Assembly (NCBI RefSeq): GCF_009882915.1
Contig: NZ_WTUW01000002.1
Span: 258,693 to 322,692 of the forward strand
Source: Sneathiella litorea
Lineage (GTDB): Bacteria; Pseudomonadota; Alphaproteobacteria; Sneathiellales; Sneathiellaceae
DNA: 64,000 nucleotides
Reading direction: 5' to 3'
The first letter of the stretch is position 1; every line of letters begins with the position of its first letter. A model generated the notes under the pieces. It did no database searches and was not told the origin of the DNA. It saw nothing but the letters and a program-made list of their open reading frames with translations. A program made the translations under genes and the position numbers. Below are positions 28,546 to 36,832 of this stretch, one piece after another.

Positions 28546-28574
28546 ATATTGTTCTTGTTTTGTTCTTTTGTCAA
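28546..28574 (-). promoter_or_regulatory. SOS promoter upstream of the micro-gene
   Basis: On the minus strand a perfect -35 TTGACA (28574-28569) and a -10 CAATAT (28551-28546) are 17 bases apart. The spacer holds GAACAAAACAAGAAC (28565-28551), a perfect GTTC-N7-GTTC box on the plus strand, with the same orientation and nearly the same placement as the lexA promoter box. The predicted start is about 25 bases before the micro-gene Shine-Dalgarno. Between here and the mscS stop (28663) the sequence is AT-rich with no further gene. Confidence 0.8.
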
Positions 28575-28662
28575 TCAAGTTTTTTACGCCTGTTATTTTC
28601 AGGTAAAGCTTTGTAATTTAACAGTTTTTAGAACATGAAGAATAAAACCGGCGAAAATTTCT

Positions 28663-30576
28663 TTATTTCGAGATGGTTTTTGCAACATCCTTCTTTGGCC
28701 AGTTAATTAACGAAACATCTGTCTCCGACGCACTATCAGAAGCGATGTAGGTCGTTGTGGACGGGAAGGCAAAATCGGCACCGCGTGCGCGGACAATTTC
28801 AATAATCTTCATCAGCACTTCTTCCTGAATACGCAGGAACTCAGGCGTACTTCTAACTGCAACATAGGCGTAGATTTCAATATTAAGAGAAAAGTCACCA
28901 AGTTCAACGAAGCGGACCCTCAGCGGATCGTCCTTTATCCGGTCGTGATCTTCAAGATACTTTTGAATTGCATCAATAATCACGGTCAGCTGTGCTTGCG
29001 TGGTCTCATATCTCAGGCCAATGCGATGACGCAGATGAAATTGATCTCGACGACTAAAGTTGGTGATTTTTCGCTTGGCGAGGTCCGCATTCGATATGGT
29101 GATGACCGTTCGGTCAAGCGCCCTAATCCGGGTGGAGCGGATGCCGATTGATTCGACCGTACCCGAAAGATTATCAAACTGGCAGAATTCGCCAACCCTC
29201 ACCATCCGGTCCGCATACAAAATGATGCCGCCGATCAGGTTCTCGATGGTTGGCTGGGCAGCGAGTGCGATTGCTAGGCCGCCGACACCAAGACCGGCAA
29301 TCACGCCATAGACCGGAATACCGATCTGCGTTGCGCCATAGCCCATGATAATCAACGCCACTGTACAGGCAAATACCCGAAACCCGGTCCGGAGCAGGCT
29401 CGCATCGATACTGCCCGTCGGAACCGAAGGGTTTCTAACGGCCGAAGAATACAGGAAATTCAACAATTGATAGGTTAGCAACGCCACGCAAGACCAGATT
29501 ATAGTCGTCGTCATCGTGCTGATTCCCTGCATCAGCCCGCCGGTAATATTAATCTGGTCGTTGCAGATGTAGCGATACAGTAATGCGAGGACTATCAGGG
29601 CACCGCAGGATGACATCTGACGAATTTGACGACGCGCTGTTACCTCTTCCTCTTCAGTCTGTTCAGACCTGCGAAGAAAAACAGCAGGCGTAAGGACAAA
29701 CAGGAGTGTCAGAACGCCAAACATTAACCATTGCCAAACTGTCTGATTGTAAAATTCCTTCTGCAGCCAATCCGGTCCAGCGATGACCAGATCATACCAT
29801 TTTGGGGCAACAAAGCCGCCCGGCGTATAGATATAATAATTATAAAGATCCTCTGTCCGGTCATGTTTCAGAGGGAAATTTTTTATCGTTTCGTAATCTT
29901 CCGCAATGCGCTCAACTGTTTCCTTGGAAAATAAAAAGGCTCCCTGTTCGGCGCCACGTTGCAGGCGTGCAATGACAATCTTTGTTCCGGGAACAGACCA
30001 ATTTGAGGACAATTTCGCGAGGTCGGCTGCGCCCGGAAAGATGCCCACCTCATAACCTGGAATGCTGGATAATGTCGGCAATTCAAGTCTATCAAATATT
30101 TCAAGAAGCTGGAGGACGACCTCAATGCGAACATGCTCACGCGCACTTGCCGGAACGGTACTCAAATCGAAGGTCTGCGACGCCTTATCAAGGATCGTCC
30201 GAACCATGCCGAGGCGCCGTTCGTCAGCCTCGCTCAAAAACAGGGTATCGCCCCTCGCATAATCATCACGCACATCTAGCCAGATAGTGCGAGCTTCCCC
30301 CATGAGAAAGAGGAAACTCTCTATCGTGGCACGCGGACTCGACGTGTCCGGAGGCGAGATGGGGTTTTCAAGCAGATACTCCCTTTGGAGACGGCTTGGG
30401 TCCGGATGTATGTCCGGCACAATTCTTGGATTAACTGTCTCGCTACCATCGACTTCCTGCGCAACAACAGAGGGTACAACAGTTCCAACGCACAGAAAGC
30501 ACAGCATTAATGCCATGATCAATGTCTTTTGCCGCAGAAATCCATTGAAGGTAAAAATCGATAATAAGTTCGACAT
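28663..30576 (-). CDS. MscS-family mechanosensitive channel with large periplasmic domain
   Basis: MscS-type channels open under membrane tension to release solutes. The 637-residue protein (ATG 30576; a TTG seven codons earlier is also open) has a signal-like hydrophobic N-terminus ending near VVAQ and a soluble region of about 240 residues with no recognised motif. Five membrane segments follow, from about residue 275. The last is the pore helix region GVIAGLGVGGLAIALAAQ, followed by PTIENLIGG and the MscS beta domain (GTVESIGIRSTRIRALDRTV). It ends with a short alpha/beta domain and tail. It resembles the larger, multi-segment MscS relatives more than E. coli MscS. Transport specificity is unknown. 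Confidence 0.9.
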   Translation of the reverse strand: MSNLLSIFTFNGFLRQKTLIMALMLCFLCVGTVVPSVVAQEVDGSETVNPRIVPDIHPDPSRLQREYLLENPISPPDTSSPRATIESFLFLMGEARTIWLDVRDDYARGDTLFLSEADERRLGMVRTILDKASQTFDLSTVPASAREHVRIEVVLQLLEIFDRLELPTLSSIPGYEVGIFPGAADLAKLSSNWSVPGTKIVIARLQRGAEQGAFLFSKETVERIAEDYETIKNFPLKHDRTEDLYNYYIYTPGGFVAPKWYDLVIAGPDWLQKEFYNQTVWQWLMFGVLTLLFVLTPAVFLRRSEQTEEEEVTARRQIRQMSSCGALIVLALLYRYICNDQINITGGLMQGISTMTTTIIWSCVALLTYQLLNFLYSSAVRNPSVPTGSIDASLLRTGFRVFACTVALIIMGYGATQIGIPVYGVIAGLGVGGLAIALAAQPTIENLIGGIILYADRMVRVGEFCQFDNLSGTVESIGIRSTRIRALDRTVITISNADLAKRKITNFSRRDQFHLRHRIGLRYETTQAQLTVIIDAIQKYLEDHDRIKDDPLRVRFVELGDFSLNIEIYAYVAVRSTPEFLRIQEEVLMKIIEIVRARGADFAFPSTTTYIASDSASETDVSLINWPKKDVAKTISK

Positions 30577-30644
30577 GCCGTCCCATACCCAATTCAATTC
30601 AGAGTTAAGGGAATAATGTCGAAACTTGCTTTAAATTATCTTAA

Positions 30645-30665
30645 CCAAATTCCCCGCACGGGAAT
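30645..30665 (-). terminator. Weak terminator-like hairpin after lolD
   Basis: On the minus strand ATTCCC-GTGCG-GGGAAT forms a 6-bp stem followed by TTTGGTT, 54 bases after the lolD stop. The T-run is short and interrupted, so termination efficiency is doubtful. The segment between lolD and the channel gene also holds TTAA-N6-TTAACC at 30631-30646. Confidence 0.35.
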
Positions 30666-30718
30666 AACAATTGATTGATTCAAGAGTTTAACAGGAAATC
30701 ACTGGCAATTCGCGAAAC

Positions 30719-31399
30719 CTAGTCCACGACCAGACTATGATCATGAACACGCACAATTCGATCCATGCGACTAGCCAATTCAGTATTATGGGTCGCGACA
30801 AGGGCGGCAACACCGCGATCCCGGGTCACATCGAGGAAATACTGGAAAACCATCTCGGCCGTTTGTTCGTCAAGGTTGCCTGTCGGTTCATCGGCGAGCA
30901 GAATAAGTGGATTATTAGCCAGTGCCCGGGCGATAGCGACTCGCTGCTGCTCCCCCCCGGACAATTTCGCCGGACGGTGAGATAGGCGATGCTCCAATCC
31001 CATCCGCGTCAGGAGTTCCGTCGCGTGGCTCTTCGCCTTGCTCTTTGGCACACCCGAAATCAGGTTCGGCATCATCACATTCTCAACTGCAGAAAATTCC
31101 GGCAGCAAATGATGAAACTGATAGACAAAGCCGATCTTGTCCCGACGAACCTCTGTCCGCTTTGTATCGCGCGCCTTGCTGCAATCGATCCCATCGATAA
31201 TGACCGATCCCATTGTCGGCGGCTCCAGCAATCCCGCTAATTGCAAGAGCGTTGACTTGCCGGAACCCGAAGGACCAAGCAGCGCGACAATTTCGCCGGG
31301 GTGCAGTTCAAGTGCCACATTTTCAAGGACCAATACCTTTTCCTGACCTTGCGAAAAGGTCCGGCCGATATTCTCCAGCTTGAGGACAGGCTCACTCAT
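30719..31399 (-). CDS. lolD: Lipoprotein-releasing ABC transporter ATPase
   Basis: LolD powers release of outer-membrane lipoproteins from the inner membrane to LolA. The ATG at 31399 gives MSEPVLKLENIGR and overlaps the lolC stop by eight bases; the open frame extends 20 codons further without homology. The 226-residue ATPase has Walker A GPSGSGKST, the Q-loop YQFHHLLPEFSAVEN, which is a LolD feature, signature LSGGEQQRVAIARAL and Walker B LILLADEPTGNLD. The switch His is in VATHN. Confidence 0.95.
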   Translation of the reverse strand: MSEPVLKLENIGRTFSQGQEKVLVLENVALELHPGEIVALLGPSGSGKSTLLQLAGLLEPPTMGSVIIDGIDCSKARDTKRTEVRRDKIGFVYQFHHLLPEFSAVENVMMPNLISGVPKSKAKSHATELLTRMGLEHRLSHRPAKLSGGEQQRVAIARALANNPLILLADEPTGNLDEQTAEMVFQYFLDVTRDRGVAALVATHNTELASRMDRIVRVHDHSLVVD

Positions 31400-32636
31400 A
31401 ACGCAGTGCCTCCACCGGATCCAGGCGCGCCGCACGCCAGGAAGGATAGATCGTTGCAAGAAGAGAAATAACGAGGGCCATGAGGACCACCGTCATCACT
31501 TCCGTCGGGTCTATCTTTGCAGGCAGATGCGACAGAAAGTATATTTCTGCAGAGAAAAGTTCGGCCCCGGTCAACCCCTCGATAAGCCCTTTGATCTTGT
31601 CGATATTCATGCAGAAGCCGAGGCCAAGCAAAAACCCGAACAGCGTCCCAATAACGCCAATGCTGGCACCAGCAATAAAAAAGACACGCATGATCATGCC
31701 CCGCGTCGCCCCCATGGTGCGAAGGATGGCAACATCCCTCCCTTTATCCTTCACCAACATGATCAGGCTGGAGATTATATTGAACGCCGCAACAAGAATA
31801 ATCAGGGTAAGGATCAGGAACATAACATTACGCTCAACCTCGAGGGCATTGAAGAAGCTCGCACGAGACTGCTGCCAGTCGTAGATAAAGGCGCGGATAT
31901 TAACCGCCTGAATAATCTCGCGACGAATTTCGAGAGCCTTGTCGGGATCAGTGGCAAATACCTCAAGCGCCGTGATCCCCTTTCCGAGTCGGAAATAACT
32001 CTGCGCGGCCGCCAGCGACATATAAATATAGCCGCTGTCATACTCATACATGCCCGTATCAAAGAGCGCCGCAACGTCATAAGTCTTGACTCTGGGCATC
32101 GTTCCGAAAGCCGTCGGGGTGCCATTGGCGGAGATGAGCTTTACCTTATCGCCCGCTGCAATACCAAGTGTACGCGCAAGCCGGTAACCTAGAATAATCG
32201 AGTTATCATTCCCGAAAGTTTCAAGAGATCCTTCAATAATATTAGTGGAGAGAACGTCAAGAGCCGCAAGCTGATTAGGCGACATACCGCGCACAAGGGC
32301 ACCGCTTGCCTCTTTGCCCGAAGCCATCACCTGCCCCTCAATAATCGGTGTCACTCGAACCACGTCCTTAATGTTCGCAAGCCGAGCTACAACACCGTCA
32401 TAGTCAACAAAGGCCTCCTCCGCCGGCGCGCGCACCTCATAGTGACCATTTAGGCCAAGTATGCGATCCAGGAGTTCCGCGCGGAAGCCATTCATAACAG
32501 ACATGACAATGATCAGGGTTGCGACACCAAGGCCAATCCCGAGAAAGGAGAATGTGGCGATGACAGAGATAAACCCTTCCTGCCGCCGTGCGCGCAGGTA
32601 ACGAAGCGCCATCGTCCATTCAAACCGGGAAAACAC
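31392..32636 (-). CDS. lolC: Lipoprotein-releasing system permease LolC/LolE
   Basis: This is the membrane subunit that extracts lipoproteins. The 414-residue protein has four membrane helices. The first is near residues 22-48 (FSFLGIGLGVATLIIVMSVMNGF), followed by a large periplasmic domain (about 50-270) and three C-terminal helices (about 275-400). FEWTMALRYLRARR and KDKGRDVAILRTMGATRGMI are family signatures. Only one permease gene is present, so the transporter is probably a homodimer (LolF-like) with LolD. It begins with GTG sharing one base with the proS stop. Confidence 0.93.
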   Translation of the reverse strand: MFSRFEWTMALRYLRARRQEGFISVIATFSFLGIGLGVATLIIVMSVMNGFRAELLDRILGLNGHYEVRAPAEEAFVDYDGVVARLANIKDVVRVTPIIEGQVMASGKEASGALVRGMSPNQLAALDVLSTNIIEGSLETFGNDNSIILGYRLARTLGIAAGDKVKLISANGTPTAFGTMPRVKTYDVAALFDTGMYEYDSGYIYMSLAAAQSYFRLGKGITALEVFATDPDKALEIRREIIQAVNIRAFIYDWQQSRASFFNALEVERNVMFLILTLIILVAAFNIISSLIMLVKDKGRDVAILRTMGATRGMIMRVFFIAGASIGVIGTLFGFLLGLGFCMNIDKIKGLIEGLTGAELFSAEIYFLSHLPAKIDPTEVMTVVLMALVISLLATIYPSWRAARLDPVEALRYE

Positions 32637-33955
32637 TAGCTCTTGCCCACCAGTAGATCTAATGCGGCATCAACGGAGAGTTCCTGTTTCTTCCCGGAGC
32701 TGCGGCTTTTCACCTCGACAACGCCGGATTTAACACCGCGCGGACCAATAGTTGCCTGCCAGGGAAGGCCGATCAAGTCCATTTTGGCAAATTTCTCACC
32801 GGCCCGACCTGCCGTGTCGTCGTAAAGAACATCAACGCCCGCATCGAGCAGTTTACCGTAAAAATCATCACAGGCCGCATCACATGCGCCATCACCGCTC
32901 TTAAGATTAATCAGCCCCACCTTGAAGGGTGCAACACTTTCAGGCCAGATAATCCCGTCATCGTCATGGCTTGCCTCAATAATGCCGCCCACAAGGCGGG
33001 AAACACCGATGCCGTAAGATCCCATGGAAACCGTCACATCCTTACCTTCAGGTCCGGCAACTGTCGCCCCCATGGCATTCGAATATTTCTCTCCGAAATG
33101 GAAGATATGGCCAACCTCGATCCCGCGGCGGGTAACAAGATCGGCGTCGCTCACATCGCATTTTTCCGGAACATGCATATCGTCTGCGGCGGCATAGAAA
33201 CTAGTCCATTGATCGACAATTTCCTGCAGTTCCTCTGCTGTATAGTTATCGCGATCCGGCGTTTTCTGCGCGAGCAGGTCCTTATGGTAGAACACTTCAC
33301 TTTCGCCGGTATCCGCAAGGACAATAAACTCGTGAGAGAGGTCTCCACCAATCGGGCCTGTTTCTGCGCGCAATGGAATGGCGTTAAGTCCTAGCCGTGA
33401 AAAAGTCTTAAGGTAAGCTACGAACATATTGTTGTAAGCCGTTTTTGCACCTTCATAATCCAGATCAAAGGAGTAAGCGTCCTTCATCAGGAATTCGCGG
33501 CCCCGCATGATACCGAAGCGCGGACGTACCTCGTCCCGGAATTTCCACTGAATATGATACAGGTTGAGTGGCAGGTTCTTGTAGCTTTTCACGTTGGAGC
33601 GGAATATATCCGTCACCTGCTCCTCATTTGTCGGGCCATAAAGCATATCCCGCTCATGCCGATCGGTAATCCGCAGCATTTCCTTGCCGTAATCATCATA
33701 TCGGCCAGATTCCCGCCAAAGATCTGCTGGTTGAATGGTTGGCATCAGGATTTCAAGTGCCCCGGCCCTATCCTGCTCCTCGCGAACGATCCGCTCAATA
33801 TTCTTGAGAACGCGAAAGCCGAGAGGCAGCCAGCTATAGATCCCGGCAGACGATTGCTGAATCATACCGGCCCGCAACATTAACCGGTGGGAGACAATTT
33901 GCGCCTCCTTTGGATCTTCCTTCAGGGTCGGTAGAAAAAAACGGGACAAACGCAT
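32636..33955 (-). CDS. proS: Prolyl-tRNA synthetase, short alphaproteobacterial type
   Basis: ProS charges tRNA-Pro. At 439 residues it lacks the ~180-residue INS editing domain found between motifs 2 and 3 in E. coli ProS. This is normal for alphaproteobacteria, which use a separate YbaK-type or ProXp-ala deacylase. Class II motif 1 is near [12 protein letters not shown], motif 2 is [20 protein letters not shown], and motif 3 is [12 protein letters not shown]. The anticodon-binding domain is C-terminal. Its stop overlaps the lolC GTG by one base, so translation and lipoprotein export genes are co-transcribed. Confidence 0.96.
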   Translation of the reverse strand: MRLSRFFLPTLKEDPKEAQIVSHRLMLRAGMIQQSSAGIYSWLPLGFRVLKNIERIVREEQDRAGALEILMPTIQPADLWRESGRYDDYGKEMLRITDRHERDMLYGPTNEEQVTDIFRSNVKSYKNLPLNLYHIQWKFRDEVRPRFGIMRGREFLMKDAYSFDLDYEGAKTAYNNMFVAYLKTFSRLGLNAIPLRAETGPIGGDLSHEFIVLADTGESEVFYHKDLLAQKTPDRDNYTAEELQEIVDQWTSFYAAADDMHVPEKCDVSDADLVTRRGIEVGHIFHFGEKYSNAMGATVAGPEGKDVTVSMGSYGIGVSRLVGGIIEASHDDDGIIWPESVAPFKVGLINLKSGDGACDAACDDFYGKLLDAGVDVLYDDTAGRAGEKFAKMDLIGLPWQATIGPRGVKSGVVEVKSRSSGKKQELSVDAALDLLVGKS

Positions 33956-34035
33956 AAGGGCCTCGGCTCAATTAAACAGAGTTGAATGAGTTTCAGACTT
34001 TTAACGGGATTTGCAAAGATTGCAAGGCTTTCACC

Positions 34036-34443
34036 CTATTGATAGCGCTCGCGGCATTCCCGGGCAATCGCATTCTCCGCCGGATCGGCCAGTTCCTGCC
34101 CATTAAAGAGAAGCTTGCCGGACGCGATATCGTATTCGACCGTTCCGACATAAACCTCCGCATTTTTTAGTTTTGGATTATAATTTTTCAGTAAATCCTT
34201 AAACGGTATGGCTAAATCAATATAGATCTGGTCTGGGAACTTGATCTGATCACCATTTAAATCAGCGGGTGCGACGGGTTTGCCGTGTACATCAACGCCA
34301 GGCTTATAAGTCACATCGGGGTCCACCGTGTATTTCACGATCCGTTCGCAGTCCTGCCGTGATACCTCTATCCGAATATCCTCCGCCGAGGCTATACCCG
34401 TCATCCCGATCAATAATATTGAACCAACGAGTGCCCGGATCAT
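34036..34443 (-). CDS. Periplasmic protein of unknown function
   Basis: I do not recognise this gene. The 135-residue product has a signal peptide with cleavage after ASA at about residue 20 (next residues EDIRIEV). The mature part of ~115 residues is mixed alpha/beta and has only two cysteines, Cys32 and Cys130, placed near each end and suitable for a disulfide. It lies between a DUF1467 gene (12 bases upstream) and proS (80 bases downstream), in an operon of envelope and core genes. No enzyme motif is visible. Confidence 0.8.
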   Translation of the reverse strand: MIRALVGSILLIGMTGIASAEDIRIEVSRQDCERIVKYTVDPDVTYKPGVDVHGKPVAPADLNGDQIKFPDQIYIDLAIPFKDLLKNYNPKLKNAEVYVGTVEYDIASGKLLFNGQELADPAENAIARECRERYQ

Positions 34444-34455
34444 GCCCCTGCCCCT

Positions 34456-34716
34456 TTAGATATCCTGAAAAAAGGCCCGAAAATCAAAGAGTTCCAGCTC
34501 GATGATCGTCCAGAAAATGATGAAAATCAGGGCCGTGACGACAGTGGTTATGCCAAACTTCTTCCATATCCTGGGATTAGCCGGTGCGCTCTCGACTGTG
34601 CCTGGTTCTATTTCTCCTTCCTCATCATTCTGCGGCTTAACGCCCCAAGGCAGGACGGTGAAGAGAACCACCATCCATGTGATGCAAAAAATGACGATGC
34701 CGCCAACAAGAGACAT
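34456..34716 (-). CDS. DUF1467-type two-helix membrane protein
   Basis: The 86 residues contain two membrane helices (about 6-24 and 54-74) joined by an acidic loop (NDEEGEIEPG). The VLFTVLPWGVKPQ-like stretch after the first helix, here VVLFTVLPWGVK, is typical of DUF1467 proteins. They are nearly confined to alphaproteobacteria and commonly sit between mce and proS. The function is unknown. The start is nine bases after the mce stop. Confidence 0.85.
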   Translation of the reverse strand: MSLVGGIVIFCITWMVVLFTVLPWGVKPQNDEEGEIEPGTVESAPANPRIWKKFGITTVVTALIFIIFWTIIELELFDFRAFFQDI

Positions 34717-34725
34717 GATCGAGTC

Positions 34726-35130
34726 CTATACCTGTTCCAGTTCAACAAGAGTCCCGCTGAAGTCTTTGGGATGTAAGAATAAAACCGGCTTCTTATGTGC
34801 CCCGATTTTAGGCTCTCCATCCCCAAGAATTCGCGCACCCTTGGATTTCAGGCGGTCCCGAGCCGCAATAATGTCCTCAACCTCATAGCAAACATGATGA
34901 ATACCACCGGATGCATTTTTCTTGAGAAAACCTTCGATCGGCGAGTTCTCGCCAAGCGGATGGAGCAACTCAATCTTTGTATTATCGAGTTCAACAAAAA
35001 CAACGGTCACGCCATTTTCCGGCTCATCCTGCGGTGGACTCACTTTTGCACCGAGAGTTTCTCGATATATGATGGTGGCGGCCTCTAGATCAGGGACCGC
35101 AATCGCTACATGGTTCAATCGTCCAATCAT
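34726..35130 (-). CDS. mce: Methylmalonyl-CoA epimerase
   Basis: Mce interconverts (S)- and (R)-methylmalonyl-CoA so that propionyl-CoA carbon can enter the TCA cycle through the B12-dependent mutase. The 134-residue VOC-fold protein has the metal ligands His7 (LNHVAIAV), His in GIHHVCYEV and Glu in GTLVELEQ, plus the family segment HPLGENSPIEGFL. The mutase and carboxylase genes are not in the window. It lies 14 bases after RNase J and before DUF1467. Confidence 0.93.
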   Translation of the reverse strand: MIGRLNHVAIAVPDLEAATIIYRETLGAKVSPPQDEPENGVTVVFVELDNTKIELLHPLGENSPIEGFLKKNASGGIHHVCYEVEDIIAARDRLKSKGARILGDGEPKIGAHKKPVLFLHPKDFSGTLVELEQV

Positions 35131-35144
35131 CTTTTATTAATTCC

Positions 35145-36824
35145 TTATTCTTCTTCAAACCTGATGACATAAATATCGGTTATCGGCCGTCTCCCGACAA
35201 GCCTTCTAAACACCCGGCGAACGGCATTATGTGCCGTTTCCTCAACCTTCTCATCATCCAGTTTTTCATTTCTTTTCAACTGATTATGATGAATTATTAT
35301 CTGTTGACGCAAATCTTTCTGCAGTTCGGGATACAGCGTTTCATCCAACACACCCCGCAGCCGGATAATAGGATCCTCTGTTATCTGGCCTTTTTCATTG
35401 ATAATAACAACCCCGCTTATGCTGCCATTATAAACAAGACGGCGGCGGGTTGTCAGGAATTCTCCATCAAGGGGCGTCAATCCACCAGCATCGACAGCAA
35501 GCCGCCCAGACGGGACATTATCAATGATCTCCGCTTCTCCCGGAGCAAGTTTCAGAACATTTCCATTGGTAATTTCAATCGCCTGCTCAACGCCAAGAGA
35601 CAGCGCCAGTTCGCAATGGGCCCGAATATGGCGCGCCTCCCCATGTACGGGAATAGCAATTTTCGGCTTCACGATCCTGTACATATCCGTCAGCTCCTCA
35701 CGCGCCGGATGACCGGAAACATGCACGAACTCATCGGCCTCTGTAATTACATTTACACCGCTCTCCGTCAGTTGATTATGCAGGCCATACAGCGATTTTT
35801 CATTCCCGGGAATTACCTTGGACGAGAAAATGACGGTGTCACCCTCCGTTAGCTCGATATGGGCATGCTCCCCGCGGGCGATGCGGGCCATGGCCCCTCT
35901 GGGCTCTCCCTGACTTCCCGTGCAGAGAAATAATATTTTGTTGCGCGGAATATGTCCTGCATCCTTTTCATTCAGAAAGGGAGGTAAGTCATTGAGATAA
36001 CCCGCCTTTTTCGCGGCCCCTGTCATTCGATGCAGCGACCGGCCGACCAGGACAACATGACGATCATTGCGTTCGGCCACCTGTGCGATTGTCTTTAAAC
36101 GCGCAATATTGGAAGCAAAAGTTGTTACCGCAATCCGACCGGTTGGAGTATCGCGCAGTAATTGATCGAGGCTATCCTGAACCGTAAGTTCGGACCCGGA
36201 CACCCCTTCCTTGAACACATTAGTGGAATCACAGATCATCGCCAGCACACCCGCTTCAGAAACTTTCTGCATCTTCGCGAGGTTACTTGCCGGACCGACA
36301 ACCGGATCCGGGTCTAGCTTCCAGTCACCGCTATGAAGAACTCGGCCATAGGGTGTCGTGATCATCAGAGCCTGCATTTCCGGGATAGAATGGGTGAGAT
36401 CAACAAAATCAATATGGTAATCGCCAATGGACATGGAGCTGCCGGGAGCAATAACGTTCACCTCCACCTCATCTCCAAGCCCCTCCTCAGCAAGTTTCAG
36501 CGACAGAATCTCGGCTGTGAAAGGGCTGGTATATACCGGGCAACGAAACTGACGCCAAAGCCGGGCGACAGCGCCGACATGGTCCTCATGAGCATGGGTC
36601 ACGATTATCGCGAGAAGATCCTTACTCCGCTCCGCAATCCAGACCGGATCAGGAACAATCACATCGATCCCTGGCGCGCTATCGTCTGCAAAGGAAATAC
36701 CGCAATCAATCATCAGCCATTTGCCATTACAGCAATACAGATTGAGATTCATGCCGATTTCCCCACTGCCGCCGAGCGGGAGAAAATAAAGGCCTTCCTT
36801 TAGAGTAGTATCGAGTTTGGTCAT
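35145..36824 (-). CDS. rnj: Ribonuclease J
   Basis: RNase J is a zinc metallo-beta-lactamase/beta-CASP nuclease with 5'-exonuclease and endonuclease activity in mRNA decay and rRNA 5' maturation. The 559-residue protein starts at ATG 36824 (MTKLDTTLKEGLYFLPLGG); a TTG four codons earlier overlaps coaX. The zinc motif HAHEDH is near residue 75. The beta-CASP signature lies in the middle (LCTGSQGEPRGAMARIARGE), with the HGEARHIRAH motif near 370. The C-terminal domain is present. Alphaproteobacteria often carry RNase J together with RNase E. Confidence 0.95.
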   Translation of the reverse strand: MTKLDTTLKEGLYFLPLGGSGEIGMNLNLYCCNGKWLMIDCGISFADDSAPGIDVIVPDPVWIAERSKDLLAIIVTHAHEDHVGAVARLWRQFRCPVYTSPFTAEILSLKLAEEGLGDEVEVNVIAPGSSMSIGDYHIDFVDLTHSIPEMQALMITTPYGRVLHSGDWKLDPDPVVGPASNLAKMQKVSEAGVLAMICDSTNVFKEGVSGSELTVQDSLDQLLRDTPTGRIAVTTFASNIARLKTIAQVAERNDRHVVLVGRSLHRMTGAAKKAGYLNDLPPFLNEKDAGHIPRNKILFLCTGSQGEPRGAMARIARGEHAHIELTEGDTVIFSSKVIPGNEKSLYGLHNQLTESGVNVITEADEFVHVSGHPAREELTDMYRIVKPKIAIPVHGEARHIRAHCELALSLGVEQAIEITNGNVLKLAPGEAEIIDNVPSGRLAVDAGGLTPLDGEFLTTRRRLVYNGSISGVVIINEKGQITEDPIIRLRGVLDETLYPELQKDLRQQIIIHHNQLKRNEKLDDEKVEETAHNAVRRVFRRLVGRRPITDIYVIRFEEE

Positions 36825-36832
36825 AAAGACTT

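Noticed and set aside
28313-28606. 97-codon plus-strand ORF across the dnaE-mscS gap
   Set aside because: It runs antisense through the micro-gene and its SOS promoter, has no ribosome site, and its product lacks any pattern. The minus-strand micro-ORF has much stronger signals.
31380-32192. 270-codon plus-strand ORF opposite lolC
   Set aside because: Antisense shadow of lolC, rich in basic and polar residues, with no support of its own.
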